Shown here piece after piece: positions 28,231 to 35,903 of a stretch of DNA of 45,876 nt. This DNA is from an uncultured Opitutia bacterium (GTDB taxonomy: Bacteria; Verrucomicrobiota; Verrucomicrobiia; Opitutales; UBA953). The notes under the pieces are model-generated. The model saw nothing but the letters and a program-made list of their open reading frames with translations, was not told the origin of the DNA and made no database searches. Location of the stretch: NCBI GenBank assembly GCA_903840355.1, contig CAIMFJ010000002.1, positions 195,001 through 240,876 on the forward strand, read 5' to 3'. Position 1 is the first letter of the stretch. The number at the start of each line of letters is the position of its first letter. The translations under genes and the position numbers were made by a program.

Positions 28231-30918
28231 TTACTTGTAGCTGGCCAACCACTCGGCGATATCCGCCACATCCTGCGCCGTTAAGCCCAGTTGCTCGGCC
28301 GACATCATCAAGGAGCGGGTCATCTTCGAGGTGCCAGCAATGCGATTCTTCGGAATCAACTGCGACGCGCCACCGGTCGACTTGATCACGACGGGGTCAT
28401 TGTTCGACTGCAAGATGCCGTCCACTTGGCCACCCGCCTTAAGCTTGATGGTGGTGCCTTCGTAGCCGAGAGCGATACTGGCCGAGGGCTCGACAATCGA
28501 AACGACGACCATCTCGCGACCTTGACGTGCCGCAATGCTGCGGAGCTCCGGACCATACGAGGGACCGTTGTTACCGATTTGGTGACACATGGTGCAACGT
28601 TGCACGAGTTGCGCACCGCGCGTGGCGTCACCCGTCTTGGCGAGGACATCCTTAACGGTGTAAGTCGCCTTAGGCTCGGCAGGAACTTGCATGGGAGTGA
28701 CGACGACTTTGTCGGCATCATAAACGCCAGCTTTCTTCAATTCCGCACGGATATCAAACGCTGACCAGAAACCAGTCATGCGCATGAGTGCCCACGTGGC
28801 GGCCTCGCCTTTGACAGGCGAGCCTTCAGCTGCGAGCTTGATCATCGCTAAAGCGGCTTCGCGCGATTCGACAAACGAAAGCGTCTCCGTGGCCAACACG
28901 CGTTGAGCCGCAGGGAGACTCGTCGAAGTGGCTTGAGCCACTAATTCGTCAACCATCTCTGGCGTGTGCAAGACCCAAGCCACGCGAGCGACTTCAGGCG
29001 ACCAGGGCGAACCTTGTTTAACCAAGGCAGCTTTGACGGCGGCCCACACAGCACTTTCTTTACCGGCCGAACCGATGCCGAAAGCAGCGATGGAATTCTT
29101 GTCGGTGACGTCGAGGTGCTTCGCGAGTTCAACTAAGATAGGGACGGCTTTATCCGCCGACACGGCGTGCAACGACGTCGAGACGTCGCGACGGACCGCG
29201 ATATCCGAATCCGACGCTAATTGAGCGGCGAAGCCCAAGGTGTCTTGACCGGCACGACGCAACGCCCGGAAGGCCAAGAGGCGATTCGCGGCATTGCTGT
29301 CCTTTAATAATTCTTTCGCCCGAACCACACCTTCGTCGCCCAAGTAAGGCAAGAGCCAGACGGCGCGAGCGGCGATGTAAGGATTGGAATCCTTGCGTAA
29401 TTCTAAAACGGCGGGGAGCGCTTTGGCACCAAAAGCTTTCAACGCATTGAAGCCGAGGTGGCGCACGTTGACCGCAGGGTTGCGCAAGACTTGGGCCGCA
29501 CCTTCTGGCGTGCTGAGATCAATCTTGGGAATGACCGACTTGAAACCCTTCGGTGCAATGCGATAAATCGCCCCCGTGCAGGTACCGTCTAAAGTTTGGT
29601 GACCACCGACGCGGGAGTCATACCAATCGGCGACGTAAATCGCACCATCAGGACCGACCGCGACGTCGGAAGGACGGAACAAGATCGCGTCATTCTTCGT
29701 ACCGGCATTTTTGATACGATGGAAGTCGGTGCCTTCGAATTCACGCGAGGGATTCGAGGTGATGAAATCTTTGCGCGTGGTTTCGTTCAACGCGAAGCCA
29801 CCCTTCTGGGCTTGGAGTTTATACGCCAAGATGGTGTTACGCGAAGGCTCGCAATTTAAGAGCGTGCCATTCCACGACGCATCCAAGGCACCGTTTTCGT
29901 AAACGGTGATACCCGTGGGCGAACCGGAACCGTAGACGTCACCCGTATCAAACGTATCTGGATCGTCCTGACGCCAGTGAGCGCGAGGCAGGGGTTGGCC
30001 AGGACGGCGCACGGAATTGTAACCTGCGCCTTTCGACGTGGTGTAACCAGCGGTGCCGTATTCTAAAACAAACGAGGTGCGGCAGCTGCTGGAGTCGTCG
30101 TTGTCACCTTGGAAGAGGTCACCAAAGGACGAAGGGAAATGTTCAAAGCTATTGCGGTAACCATTGCCGATCACTTCGACGTCGGAAGCGTCTTCGTTCA
30201 TGCGGGCCGAGAAACCGGAGGTCCAAACAAAGCCGTCATCGCTCTTCGCTCCGGCCGTGGTCTTAGGATCATAGGGCCAAGCGCCGCCGCGTTGGTCGAC
30301 GTAACCCGACGAGACGCGGAAGGTCTTGCCCGTCTTGTCGGTGAAGGAGCCACCGCAGTTACCCGAGTTGAGGTAGAGCTTACCATCAGGACCCGCGACA
30401 ATCGCGTGCAACGAGTGGTCGTGGTCTTGGCCACCGAAACCGGTTAACAAAACTTCTTTCTTATCCACCGCGGGGTCGAACTTACCGTCGCGATTGACGT
30501 CAGTAAACTTGTAGAGCGTCGGAGCGTGCGAGACGATGACGACGTTATCGAAGACGGCGATGCCGAGCGGAGCAGTCCAACCAGCGTCTTGCACGAACGT
30601 GCTCGAAGTGTCGGCATGACCCAAGCCCTTGGTGTCGCTGAGCACGACCACGCGGTCGCCTTCGGGACGACGCTTGCCGCCGACGTTATACACGCGGTAG
30701 TTCACGCCTTCCGTCACCCACACGCGACCTTGGGCGTCGATGTCGAGATTCGTAGGATTAAAGACCATGGGCGACTGAGCCCACACGGTGACTTCGAGTC
30801 CTTCGGGGACTTGGAAGAGATTCGTGGGAATCGTACCGCCTTCCGAGGGCGTGAAAGGCGTCGGCGCTGCGGACAGCAAAGAAGCCGCTGCTAAGAGAAA
30901 CAGGGGAGAACGAGGCAT
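28231..30918 (-). CDS. PVC-type exported dehydrogenase with HEAT repeats and C-terminal heme c domain
   Basis: Exported protein of the large 'membrane-bound dehydrogenase' family of planctomycetes and verrucomicrobia. A signal peptide (MPRSPLFLLAAASLLSAAP) is followed by a beta-propeller domain (about residues 30-420; GLEVTVWAQSPMVFNPTNLDIDAQGRVWVTEG, DVAVGPDGAIYVADWYDSRVGG). Then come alpha-helical HEAT-like repeats (to about 700). The C-terminal cytochrome domain has the heme c site C775-TM-C-H. ATG at 30918 is chosen because it starts the signal peptide; the frame stays open 89 codons upstream into the neighbouring gene. 895 residues. Probably oxidises a sugar or polyol and passes electrons to a periplasmic cytochrome; the substrate is unknown. 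Confidence 0.85.
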   Translation of the reverse strand: MPRSPLFLLAAASLLSAAPTPFTPSEGGTIPTNLFQVPEGLEVTVWAQSPMVFNPTNLDIDAQGRVWVTEGVNYRVYNVGGKRRPEGDRVVVLSDTKGLGHADTSSTFVQDAGWTAPLGIAVFDNVVIVSHAPTLYKFTDVNRDGKFDPAVDKKEVLLTGFGGQDHDHSLHAIVAGPDGKLYLNSGNCGGSFTDKTGKTFRVSSGYVDQRGGAWPYDPKTTAGAKSDDGFVWTSGFSARMNEDASDVEVIGNGYRNSFEHFPSSFGDLFQGDNDDSSSCRTSFVLEYGTAGYTTSKGAGYNSVRRPGQPLPRAHWRQDDPDTFDTGDVYGSGSPTGITVYENGALDASWNGTLLNCEPSRNTILAYKLQAQKGGFALNETTRKDFITSNPSREFEGTDFHRIKNAGTKNDAILFRPSDVAVGPDGAIYVADWYDSRVGGHQTLDGTCTGAIYRIAPKGFKSVIPKIDLSTPEGAAQVLRNPAVNVRHLGFNALKAFGAKALPAVLELRKDSNPYIAARAVWLLPYLGDEGVVRAKELLKDSNAANRLLAFRALRRAGQDTLGFAAQLASDSDIAVRRDVSTSLHAVSADKAVPILVELAKHLDVTDKNSIAAFGIGSAGKESAVWAAVKAALVKQGSPWSPEVARVAWVLHTPEMVDELVAQATSTSLPAAQRVLATETLSFVESREAALAMIKLAAEGSPVKGEAATWALMRMTGFWSAFDIRAELKKAGVYDADKVVVTPMQVPAEPKATYTVKDVLAKTGDATRGAQLVQRCTMCHQIGNNGPSYGPELRSIAARQGREMVVVSIVEPSASIALGYEGTTIKLKAGGQVDGILQSNNDPVVIKSTGGASQLIPKNRIAGTSKMTRSLMMSAEQLGLTAQDVADIAEWLASYK

Positions 30919-30974
30919 CCCTCGATTAACAACTTCGCCTTTAAAAAGTTCCAGCCTAACTTTTGCCCCCTGCC

Positions 30975-31880
30975 CTACGCCCACCACTCGCGCAAGGTGG
31001 CCAAGTCCTTGGCCGTCGCCCGCACGGCTTCTTCTAAATAATGGGGGTCGCTCAGACCGCCCTTTAAATACTCGACGTGCAAACAAATCGGCCCCTGAAA
31101 ACCGGAGCTTTTGAGGCGATTTACATAAGAACGCCCCACCACCCCTTCCGCCAACGGCACCGGGTGGTGACCTTGGGCATCCCAAGCAAAATTCTTAAAA
31201 TAAGCCATCGCCAGGTGATCGCGCACGAGGGCTAATTCCGTCGGCCAAGAGGTACTGCCCTCCACAGTGGCGTGCATGATGTCAAAAGCCCAAGCGAGGT
31301 CGGTAGCGGGATACTCCTTCATCAATAAGGCCATGTCCCAAATCCCCGCGCCGACATTTTTCGCCCCAGAGTGATTTTGGTAACAGGGCAAAATCCCAAT
31401 TTCGCGACTCAGAGCCACCAAATCGCGCAGCTTCGGCCGAATCTCATCTAACTGTGTCCAAATCGGACGTTTCTCGTCATAGGTATACCAATTTAAACGA
31501 TAACGCTCGATGCCCAACTGCTTAGCCGTGCGGAGCACCAACTCGGTGTGCGTGCTGGGGCTAACGCTGTTAATCCCCGAGGTGAGCATCGTGATGCGCA
31601 AACCCCGCTGCTGCAACGCCGCCACTAGCTTGGGTAAATCCTCGGCGACCCGCGCAGGCTCGACATGCCCACCTGGACGCACGGGGGCCTCGATGCCGTC
31701 GAATCCCAACTGCGCCACGACGTCAGCGAGGCGCTCAAATGGTAATCCTACTAGATGTTTAGTAAAAAGGCTGATGGCCGGCCGCCGAGGTGCCGGGGGC
31801 GTTTCTGCCTTTAACGACGCCCCCAAAACCGCGCCACCCACGAGAGTGGCCGCGGTTTCAATCCAGGTGCGGCGCTGCAT
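30975..31880 (-). CDS. Exported xylose-isomerase-like TIM-barrel protein
   Basis: Sugar phosphate isomerase/epimerase-like (AP endonuclease family 2) TIM barrel of 301 residues. The N-terminus has a twin-arginine-like export signal (MQRRTWIETAATLVGGAVLGASLKA), so it should fold before export to the periplasm. The barrel shows QLGFDGIEAPVRPGGHVEP, LPCYQNHSGAKNVG, AWAFDIMHATVEGS and HVEYLKGG, with His/Asp/Glu residues suited to a divalent metal site. It starts 10 bases after the PQQ-type dehydrogenase stop and is followed after 56 bases by the heme protein. Isomerase or epimerase of a keto-sugar made by its neighbours is inferred, not shown. Confidence 0.82.
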   Translation of the reverse strand: MQRRTWIETAATLVGGAVLGASLKAETPPAPRRPAISLFTKHLVGLPFERLADVVAQLGFDGIEAPVRPGGHVEPARVAEDLPKLVAALQQRGLRITMLTSGINSVSPSTHTELVLRTAKQLGIERYRLNWYTYDEKRPIWTQLDEIRPKLRDLVALSREIGILPCYQNHSGAKNVGAGIWDMALLMKEYPATDLAWAFDIMHATVEGSTSWPTELALVRDHLAMAYFKNFAWDAQGHHPVPLAEGVVGRSYVNRLKSSGFQGPICLHVEYLKGGLSDPHYLEEAVRATAKDLATLREWWA

Positions 31881-31890
31881 AAAGGCCTAA

Positions 31891-33162
31891 TTATTTATTC
31901 ACCAAGCGCTTAACGTCGCCGCCCAAGGTGGCAATGAGGACATCGCCCGTGGAGGGATCAACGCCCAAGCCTGCAATCGTGAGATCTTTACCGACCACGC
32001 GCGGCTCCCACTTGCCGTCCTTCTCGCGCAAGGTGACGATGCGACCCGAACCGAAATCGCCAAAGACATAAGCGTCTTTCAAAACCTCGACTTTGGTCTC
32101 GCGGGCGACAATACCACCGGTCACGGAATTGCCGATTTTGCGGTCATATTCGTAAATAGGCAGGGTGAAACCTTCAGGAGCTAAGAGCTTGGGAGGCTGT
32201 TGCTTACCATTGGGATCCTTGCGGTTAAACTCGTGCAAGCCTTCGACCACGCTCCAACCATAGTCGCCACCCGCAACCACGATATCGATTTCCTCAAAGA
32301 GGTTCTGCCCGACATCACCCGCAAAGCAGGTGCCCTTGACGGGGTCGAAGCTGAAGCGCCAGGGATTGCGCATGCCCGTGGCCCAAACTTCCGTACGCAC
32401 CGTGCCTGCCTCGATCTTCTGACCGCGGTGGCTGGTAGCCCCAATGAAAGGATTATCGGCCGGAATCGTGTAAAAGGCCTTACCTTGAGGGTCTACGGCG
32501 ACCGAGGGACCAGGGTTAGGTGCTAAGCTCGTTGGGCGGTTGTCGACGTCGATGCGGAAAATCCCCGCAAAGAAGCCCTTATTGATATAGCCTGCATTAT
32601 TAAACACGTCGTTGCCGGCGCCACCATCGCCACAGCTGAAGTATAAATAGCCATCAGGACCGAAGTGCACATCGCCGCCATTGTGGTTCGAAGCGGGGTC
32701 CAATTGGGTCATCAAAGGCTGCTCCGTGGTCGCATCGACCGCAAAGGGCTCGGTGGTGGAAAGCTTGAAGCGGGCGAGGCGTTGGTGAAGTTTATTATTA
32801 ATCTTAAGGCTATAATAGACAAAGACTTGTCCATTTTCACGCCACTTGGGATGGGGGGCGAAACCGAGCAGCCCGCACTCCCCTCCCATCTCAAATTTAC
32901 CGTCCTTGGGTTGGGTGATATTAAAAACTTCGCGCTTGGTCACCTTGTCGGTGCCCAGGCCTTCGAGCATCTGGACGCGACCGGTTTTCTCGACGATGAA
33001 GAGGACGTCTTTTTTGCCCGGGCAAGGGACGATGCCCAGAGGCTGACTGAAGGTCAGTCCCTTGAAGGCAACTTCGGCTTGCACCGGAAACTCGTCGGCC
33101 GCCCAAGAGGCGACGGCGGAAGCACCGAGTACGAACATGGCAGTGAGGTGACGCTGGAGCAT
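31891..33162 (-). CDS. PQQ-dependent sugar dehydrogenase (soluble GDH/Asd-like)
   Basis: Six-bladed beta-propeller of the glucose/sorbosone dehydrogenase family, periplasmic. ATG at 33162 starts a signal peptide (MLQRHLTAMFVLGASAVASWA); the frame is open 24 codons upstream without hydrophobic logic. Family markers are ECGLLGFAPHPKW, NHNGGDVHFGPDGYLYFSCGDGG (catalytic His and Ca/PQQ region), GMRNPWRFSFDP and EEIDIVVAGGDYGW. 423 residues. First gene of a three-gene exported group with the TIM-barrel and heme proteins. Substrate (aldose) not determined; aldose dehydrogenase activity is from family knowledge. Confidence 0.86.
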   Translation of the reverse strand: MLQRHLTAMFVLGASAVASWAADEFPVQAEVAFKGLTFSQPLGIVPCPGKKDVLFIVEKTGRVQMLEGLGTDKVTKREVFNITQPKDGKFEMGGECGLLGFAPHPKWRENGQVFVYYSLKINNKLHQRLARFKLSTTEPFAVDATTEQPLMTQLDPASNHNGGDVHFGPDGYLYFSCGDGGAGNDVFNNAGYINKGFFAGIFRIDVDNRPTSLAPNPGPSVAVDPQGKAFYTIPADNPFIGATSHRGQKIEAGTVRTEVWATGMRNPWRFSFDPVKGTCFAGDVGQNLFEEIDIVVAGGDYGWSVVEGLHEFNRKDPNGKQQPPKLLAPEGFTLPIYEYDRKIGNSVTGGIVARETKVEVLKDAYVFGDFGSGRIVTLREKDGKWEPRVVGKDLTIAGLGVDPSTGDVLIATLGGDVKRLVNK

Positions 33163-33291
33163 AGGAAAAATAATTAGGGGGGCGACGGCTGGTCTTATGT
33201 CAGACACCGTGTTGCGGGAAAAGTTTTTTCGCAAAAAACTACCGACACCCCTCCCTGAAAAAACTTCCCGATAGGCTTATTTTTCGCTGGT

Positions 33292-33322
33292 TTTACTCAT
33301 TTACTTCGCTACTAAATATACC
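33292..33322 (+). promoter_or_regulatory. Possible promoter of the HU gene
   Basis: An AT-rich stretch 30-60 bases before the HU start holds TTTACT and, about 15-19 bases on, overlapping TAAATA/TATACC hexamers. This resembles a weak sigma-70 promoter, but spacing is uncertain and no experimental support exists. Confidence 0.25.
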
Positions 33323-33352
33323 CGCATCACTGCACTAACAACCCATAACACC

Positions 33353-33640
33353 ATGTCCAAAGCCCTCACCAAATCCCAAATCGCCGCCGCCATCGCTGAA
33401 AAAGCTGAGCTCTCGAAGAAGCAAGCTGTTGCGATCCTCGAAATCATCGCGCACCTCGCTTACAAGAACGCGAAGAACTCTTTCACCTTGCCTGGTCTCG
33501 GCAAACTCGTGCTCGTTCAACGCAAAGCTCGCCTCGGTCGCAACCCTGCCACCGGCGAAACGATCCAAATCAAAGCTAAGAAGGTTGTGAAGTTCCGCGT
33601 GGCTAAGGCCGCGAAGGACGCCATCCTCGGCTCCAAGTAA
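33353..33640 (+). CDS. hup: HU-family DNA-binding protein
   Basis: Nucleoid-associated dimeric DNA-bending protein. The N-terminal helices read LTKSQIAAAIAEKAELSKKQAVAILE, and the DNA-embracing arm has the signature PGLGKLVLVQRKARLGRNPATGETIQIKAKK. 95 residues, standard. Monocistronic: divergent from the sugar dehydrogenase operon and closed by a terminator. No IHF-specific feature is clear, so HU is the safer name. Confidence 0.93.
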   Translation: MSKALTKSQIAAAIAEKAELSKKQAVAILEIIAHLAYKNAKNSFTLPGLGKLVLVQRKARLGRNPATGETIQIKAKKVVKFRVAKAAKDAILGSK

Positions 33641-33662
33641 TTTTTTAATTACACTTTCAATC

Positions 33663-33690
33663 AAGGCACTCCCACGGGAGTGCCTTTTTT
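33663..33690 (+). terminator. Terminator after HU
   Basis: Stem GGCACTCC / GGAGTGCC with a 4-base loop, preceded by AA and followed by six T, about 20 bases after the HU stop. Confidence 0.88.
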
Positions 33691-33786
33691 ATTGGCCTTT
33701 TTTGCGGCGCGAAAAAATCAGTTCGCGAACTTGCGGTTTTTCTTGCACCCCACGCGGGTCCGAGAATGAATAACAGCCCGCAACCC

Positions 33787-33870
33787 GCCCGGGTGGCGAA
33801 ATGGCAGCCGCAGCGGACTCAAAATCCGCCGCCCTCTAAAGGCGTGAAGGTTCGACTCCTTTCCCGGGCA
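33787..33870 (+). tRNA. tRNA-Leu (CAA anticodon)
   Basis: An 84-nt class II tRNA. The acceptor stem pairs GCCCGGG (33787-33793) with CCCGGGC (33863-33869), discriminator A at 33870. The anticodon stem GCGGA / TCCGC encloses loop CTCAAAA, giving anticodon CAA (33820-33822), which reads UUG leucine codons. A long variable arm (around CGCCCTCTAAAGGCG) and the T-loop GGTTCGACTCC fit tRNA-Leu. CCA is not encoded. Confidence 0.95.
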
Positions 33871-33885
33871 CTTGCGGAAAACTTT

Positions 33886-33913
33886 ACTTCGGTGCGATGT
33901 CACCGAAGTTTTG
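33886..33913 (+). terminator. Hairpin terminator after tRNA-Leu
   Basis: Perfect 9-bp stem ACTTCGGTG / CACCGAAGT (33886-33894 with 33901-33909) with a 6-base loop and four T at its 3' side, 15 bases past the tRNA. Fits an intrinsic terminator. Confidence 0.7.
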
Positions 33914-34232
33914 GTTTATCCCCCTCGCAACGGCGGACGGGTCGTTGTGTCATAGGACTTCGCGGTTTTTCTTAATAAAATCAGTAGTTTCCAGCGGTCG
34001 GTCACCGTTAGGCACCGGAGAAAACTTGCCAAACTTCCGGGCGCTGCTATGAATGAGAGTGTTCTTTCAAGTCACATTACGAGCAAGTGGGTTTACCAAA
34101 ACCTCCTGCACCAACCGAGCTTAGGAAAGCCACGGTGGTTCCGAAACTTCTAGTTTCGATATGAGAGCTTAACAGCTACAAACAACTCCTCGCGGGTCTT
34201 GATCGTAATGCGGCGCCAAAGTTTTCGCCCAC
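33914..34232. other. Intergenic stretch without recognisable gene
   Basis: The 319 bases between the tRNA terminator and the small 81-residue ORF show no open frame with coding character on either strand. A few short hairpins can be drawn (for example CGAAAC-TTCTA-GTTTCG near 34142-34158). I do not recognise tmRNA, SRP RNA, 6S RNA, RNase P or any riboswitch signature. It may hold an unknown RNA, an old decayed gene, or the 5' region of the small ORF. Confidence 0.5.
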
Positions 34233-34478
34233 ATGATTAACACCCAAGAAATCAACCAACCCATCACGCGCTCGGTGCGTATTGATGACGCCAACCCGTT
34301 GCACCACCTCTGGAATAATAACGGGACGTGGTGGATCCACTTCACGGAGCACTTGCCGAATTACACGAAGCGCCGCGTGCGGCGCTCGTTAGGCACGCCC
34401 CACTTGCACGTGGCTCAGCAACGTCGTGATGCCATCTTAACACCTGGCACCATCATAGCCGACCGACGCGCGGCGTAA
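34233..34478 (+). CDS. Small hypothetical protein, possibly recombinase-arm-like
   Basis: An 81-residue protein I cannot assign. The middle reads NGTWWIHFTEHLPNYTKRRVRRSLGTPHLHVAQQRRDAIL: aromatic pair, basic stretch, then a helix. This is reminiscent of the N-terminal arm-binding domain of tyrosine recombinases, which often reads like W-x-R-Y...R-x-S-L-G-T, but no catalytic domain follows. Coding bias and the compact length suggest a real gene. Start ATG at 34233 has no clear Shine-Dalgarno. It ends 4 bases from the stop of the convergent outer-membrane-like gene. Confidence 0.6.
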   Translation: MINTQEINQPITRSVRIDDANPLHHLWNNNGTWWIHFTEHLPNYTKRRVRRSLGTPHLHVAQQRRDAILTPGTIIADRRAA

Positions 34479-34482
34479 GGTT

Positions 34483-35385
34483 TTAGAAGCGAGCCCCGAG
34501 GCGTGCCGACAAACCATACGACGAAGCGGCTTGAAACGCTTCCACGGTTTCGCCGCCATGCACAAAGCTTTGACGGGAAAAGGGCACGCACTCGACCGCC
34601 CCGCGTACAAACCAGGTTCCGGATTTTTCTAAAAATTGGGTCACGCCAAAACGCACCGGGACCTCGCCAATACTGACCGCCCGGCCGCCGTAACTGACGG
34701 GGGTGAGTTCAAAGGTCAGGGTTTCGTAGGCGATCGAGAAGTCCACCGTCGTGGCATGGTCCGCCGTCACAAACCAGCGCACAAAGAGCCCGTTTTGGAG
34801 ACCCGTGACGCGTAATTCGACTTCGGTATAGCGACAGGGCTTCCAGATGGCTTTGACGTAAGGAATCGCCAGCAGACTGGTTTCAAAACGGTCCTCCACC
34901 AAGACGCCCAAGGCGATATCGGTTTCGGCATTCGGACGCCAGCGAGCCGCCCCGCCCATCCCCCAGCGAAATCCTTGGCTCATGCTTTCGCCAGTCTCGC
35001 GGGCGCTTTCCAAAGCGTAAATAAATTGCACGGCGTAATGGGAATTCCAATCCGTCTGCTGATACCCCGTCAGCATCAAGTCGGTGGTGTCGCCATACGA
35101 GCGATTCGTCCCAGCGACGTTGCCACCGAAGTTATTGGTGTAACGATAATATTCTAAATCATAAACCTGCGTGGGATTTTGGTAGATCACTTCCGCCCCG
35201 TCGCGTGAACGGCCGTAAGTGCCGGTGGTGCCATCGGTGTGGCTGATCGATTCGCTGCTGCGGTATTGGTAATCCAACATCGCAATCCAGTTCTTCGTCG
35301 CGGGCGGGGTGACGGCCTCTTCGGCTTGCAACGCGGTCATCGAGAGCAACCCAGCTAAGGCCAAAATTTTCCACGAAGAGTTCAT
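34483..35385 (-). CDS. Predicted outer-membrane beta-barrel protein
   Basis: A 300-residue exported protein. A signal peptide (MNSSWKILALAGLLSMTALQA) is followed by a sequence with alternating hydrophobic/polar strands rich in Tyr, Thr and Gly (WIAMLDYQYRSSES, DLMLTGYQQTDWNSHYAVQFIYALES, WGMGGAARWRPNAETDIALG). The protein ends in LSARLGARF with a C-terminal Phe, the BAM-recognition ending. It resembles barrel proteins of the DUF6268 sort common in verrucomicrobia, but the family assignment is only a guess. No substrate clue. Divergent from the ammonium transporter region. Confidence 0.65.
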   Translation of the reverse strand: MNSSWKILALAGLLSMTALQAEEAVTPPATKNWIAMLDYQYRSSESISHTDGTTGTYGRSRDGAEVIYQNPTQVYDLEYYRYTNNFGGNVAGTNRSYGDTTDLMLTGYQQTDWNSHYAVQFIYALESARETGESMSQGFRWGMGGAARWRPNAETDIALGVLVEDRFETSLLAIPYVKAIWKPCRYTEVELRVTGLQNGLFVRWFVTADHATTVDFSIAYETLTFELTPVSYGGRAVSIGEVPVRFGVTQFLEKSGTWFVRGAVECVPFSRQSFVHGGETVEAFQAASSYGLSARLGARF

Positions 35386-35567
35386 GCAGGGAGAAATGGT
35401 TTAATTGGTTCTGATGGCAAGTGATGACCCGCCAACAGGGAGGACTTCCGCACAGAAAACTCTGGCTCCCCCCGAAAGCCCCCACCGTTTTGACCAAAAA
35501 AGGCAGATTTAACCCGCTTTATGTTTATTTTTAAACATCAAGCATCGCGCGTTTTCTTAATCACTAG

Positions 35568-35756
35568 GTCACTTGGTTAATTTTAACGATTAAGGGACAA
35601 CTCTTAGCGATGGTCCTCTGCATTGGGTTATCGTTGGCCCTAACTTGGGGTATTACCCTCCTCTTAGCGAAAACCGTCGGCCTGCGTCCTACCGAAGAAG
35701 AACCGCAAGGGCTCGATATTGCGGATCACGGCGAGGAAGGCTACCAGCACAGCTGA
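35568..35756 (+). pseudogene. C-terminal relic of an ammonium transporter (amt)
   Basis: The frame ending in TGA at 35754-35756 encodes GLRPTEEEPQGLDIADHGEEGY near its end, almost the same as GLRPSEEDEARGLDITDHGEEGY at the end of the intact transporter downstream. The preceding hydrophobic part (QLLAMVLCIGLSLALTWGITLLL) aligns with the last membrane helix (QLKAVAVTLVLSLVATGIL). Everything N-terminal is gone: an in-frame TAG occurs at 35565-35567. The two copies differ at many positions, so this is an old paralogue remnant rather than a recent duplication. An ATG at 35610 could give a 48-residue peptide, unlikely to be functional. Confidence 0.8.
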
Positions 35757-35873
35757 GGATTTTTGGGGTTAAGCGGTATCTTTAGGGTGTTTTCTGTTCA
35801 AAAAACAGCAGGGTCGCCCCCTGAAAAGGTGTATTTTGAACAAAAAAACCTGAAGCCTTAAAGTCTTAGCGAT

Positions 35874-35889
35874 TGGCACATCGGTTGCT
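35874..35889 (+). promoter_or_regulatory. Near-consensus sigma-54 promoter of amtB
   Basis: TGGCAC (35874-35879), five bases, then TTGCT (35885-35889) matches the -24/-12 consensus TGGCACG-N4-TTGCW in all but one weak position. It lies directly upstream of an ammonium transporter, a classical nitrogen-limitation target of RpoN. The predicted transcription start would be about 35900, only a few bases before the ATG at 35904, so the message would be almost leaderless. Enhancer-binding sites are not obvious upstream. Confidence 0.6.
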
Positions 35890-35903
35890 CCAGCGAAGGT
35901 GCC

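Noticed and set aside
33766-33975. 69-residue ORF across the tRNA
   Set aside because: It is only the tRNA-Leu sequence read as a frame.
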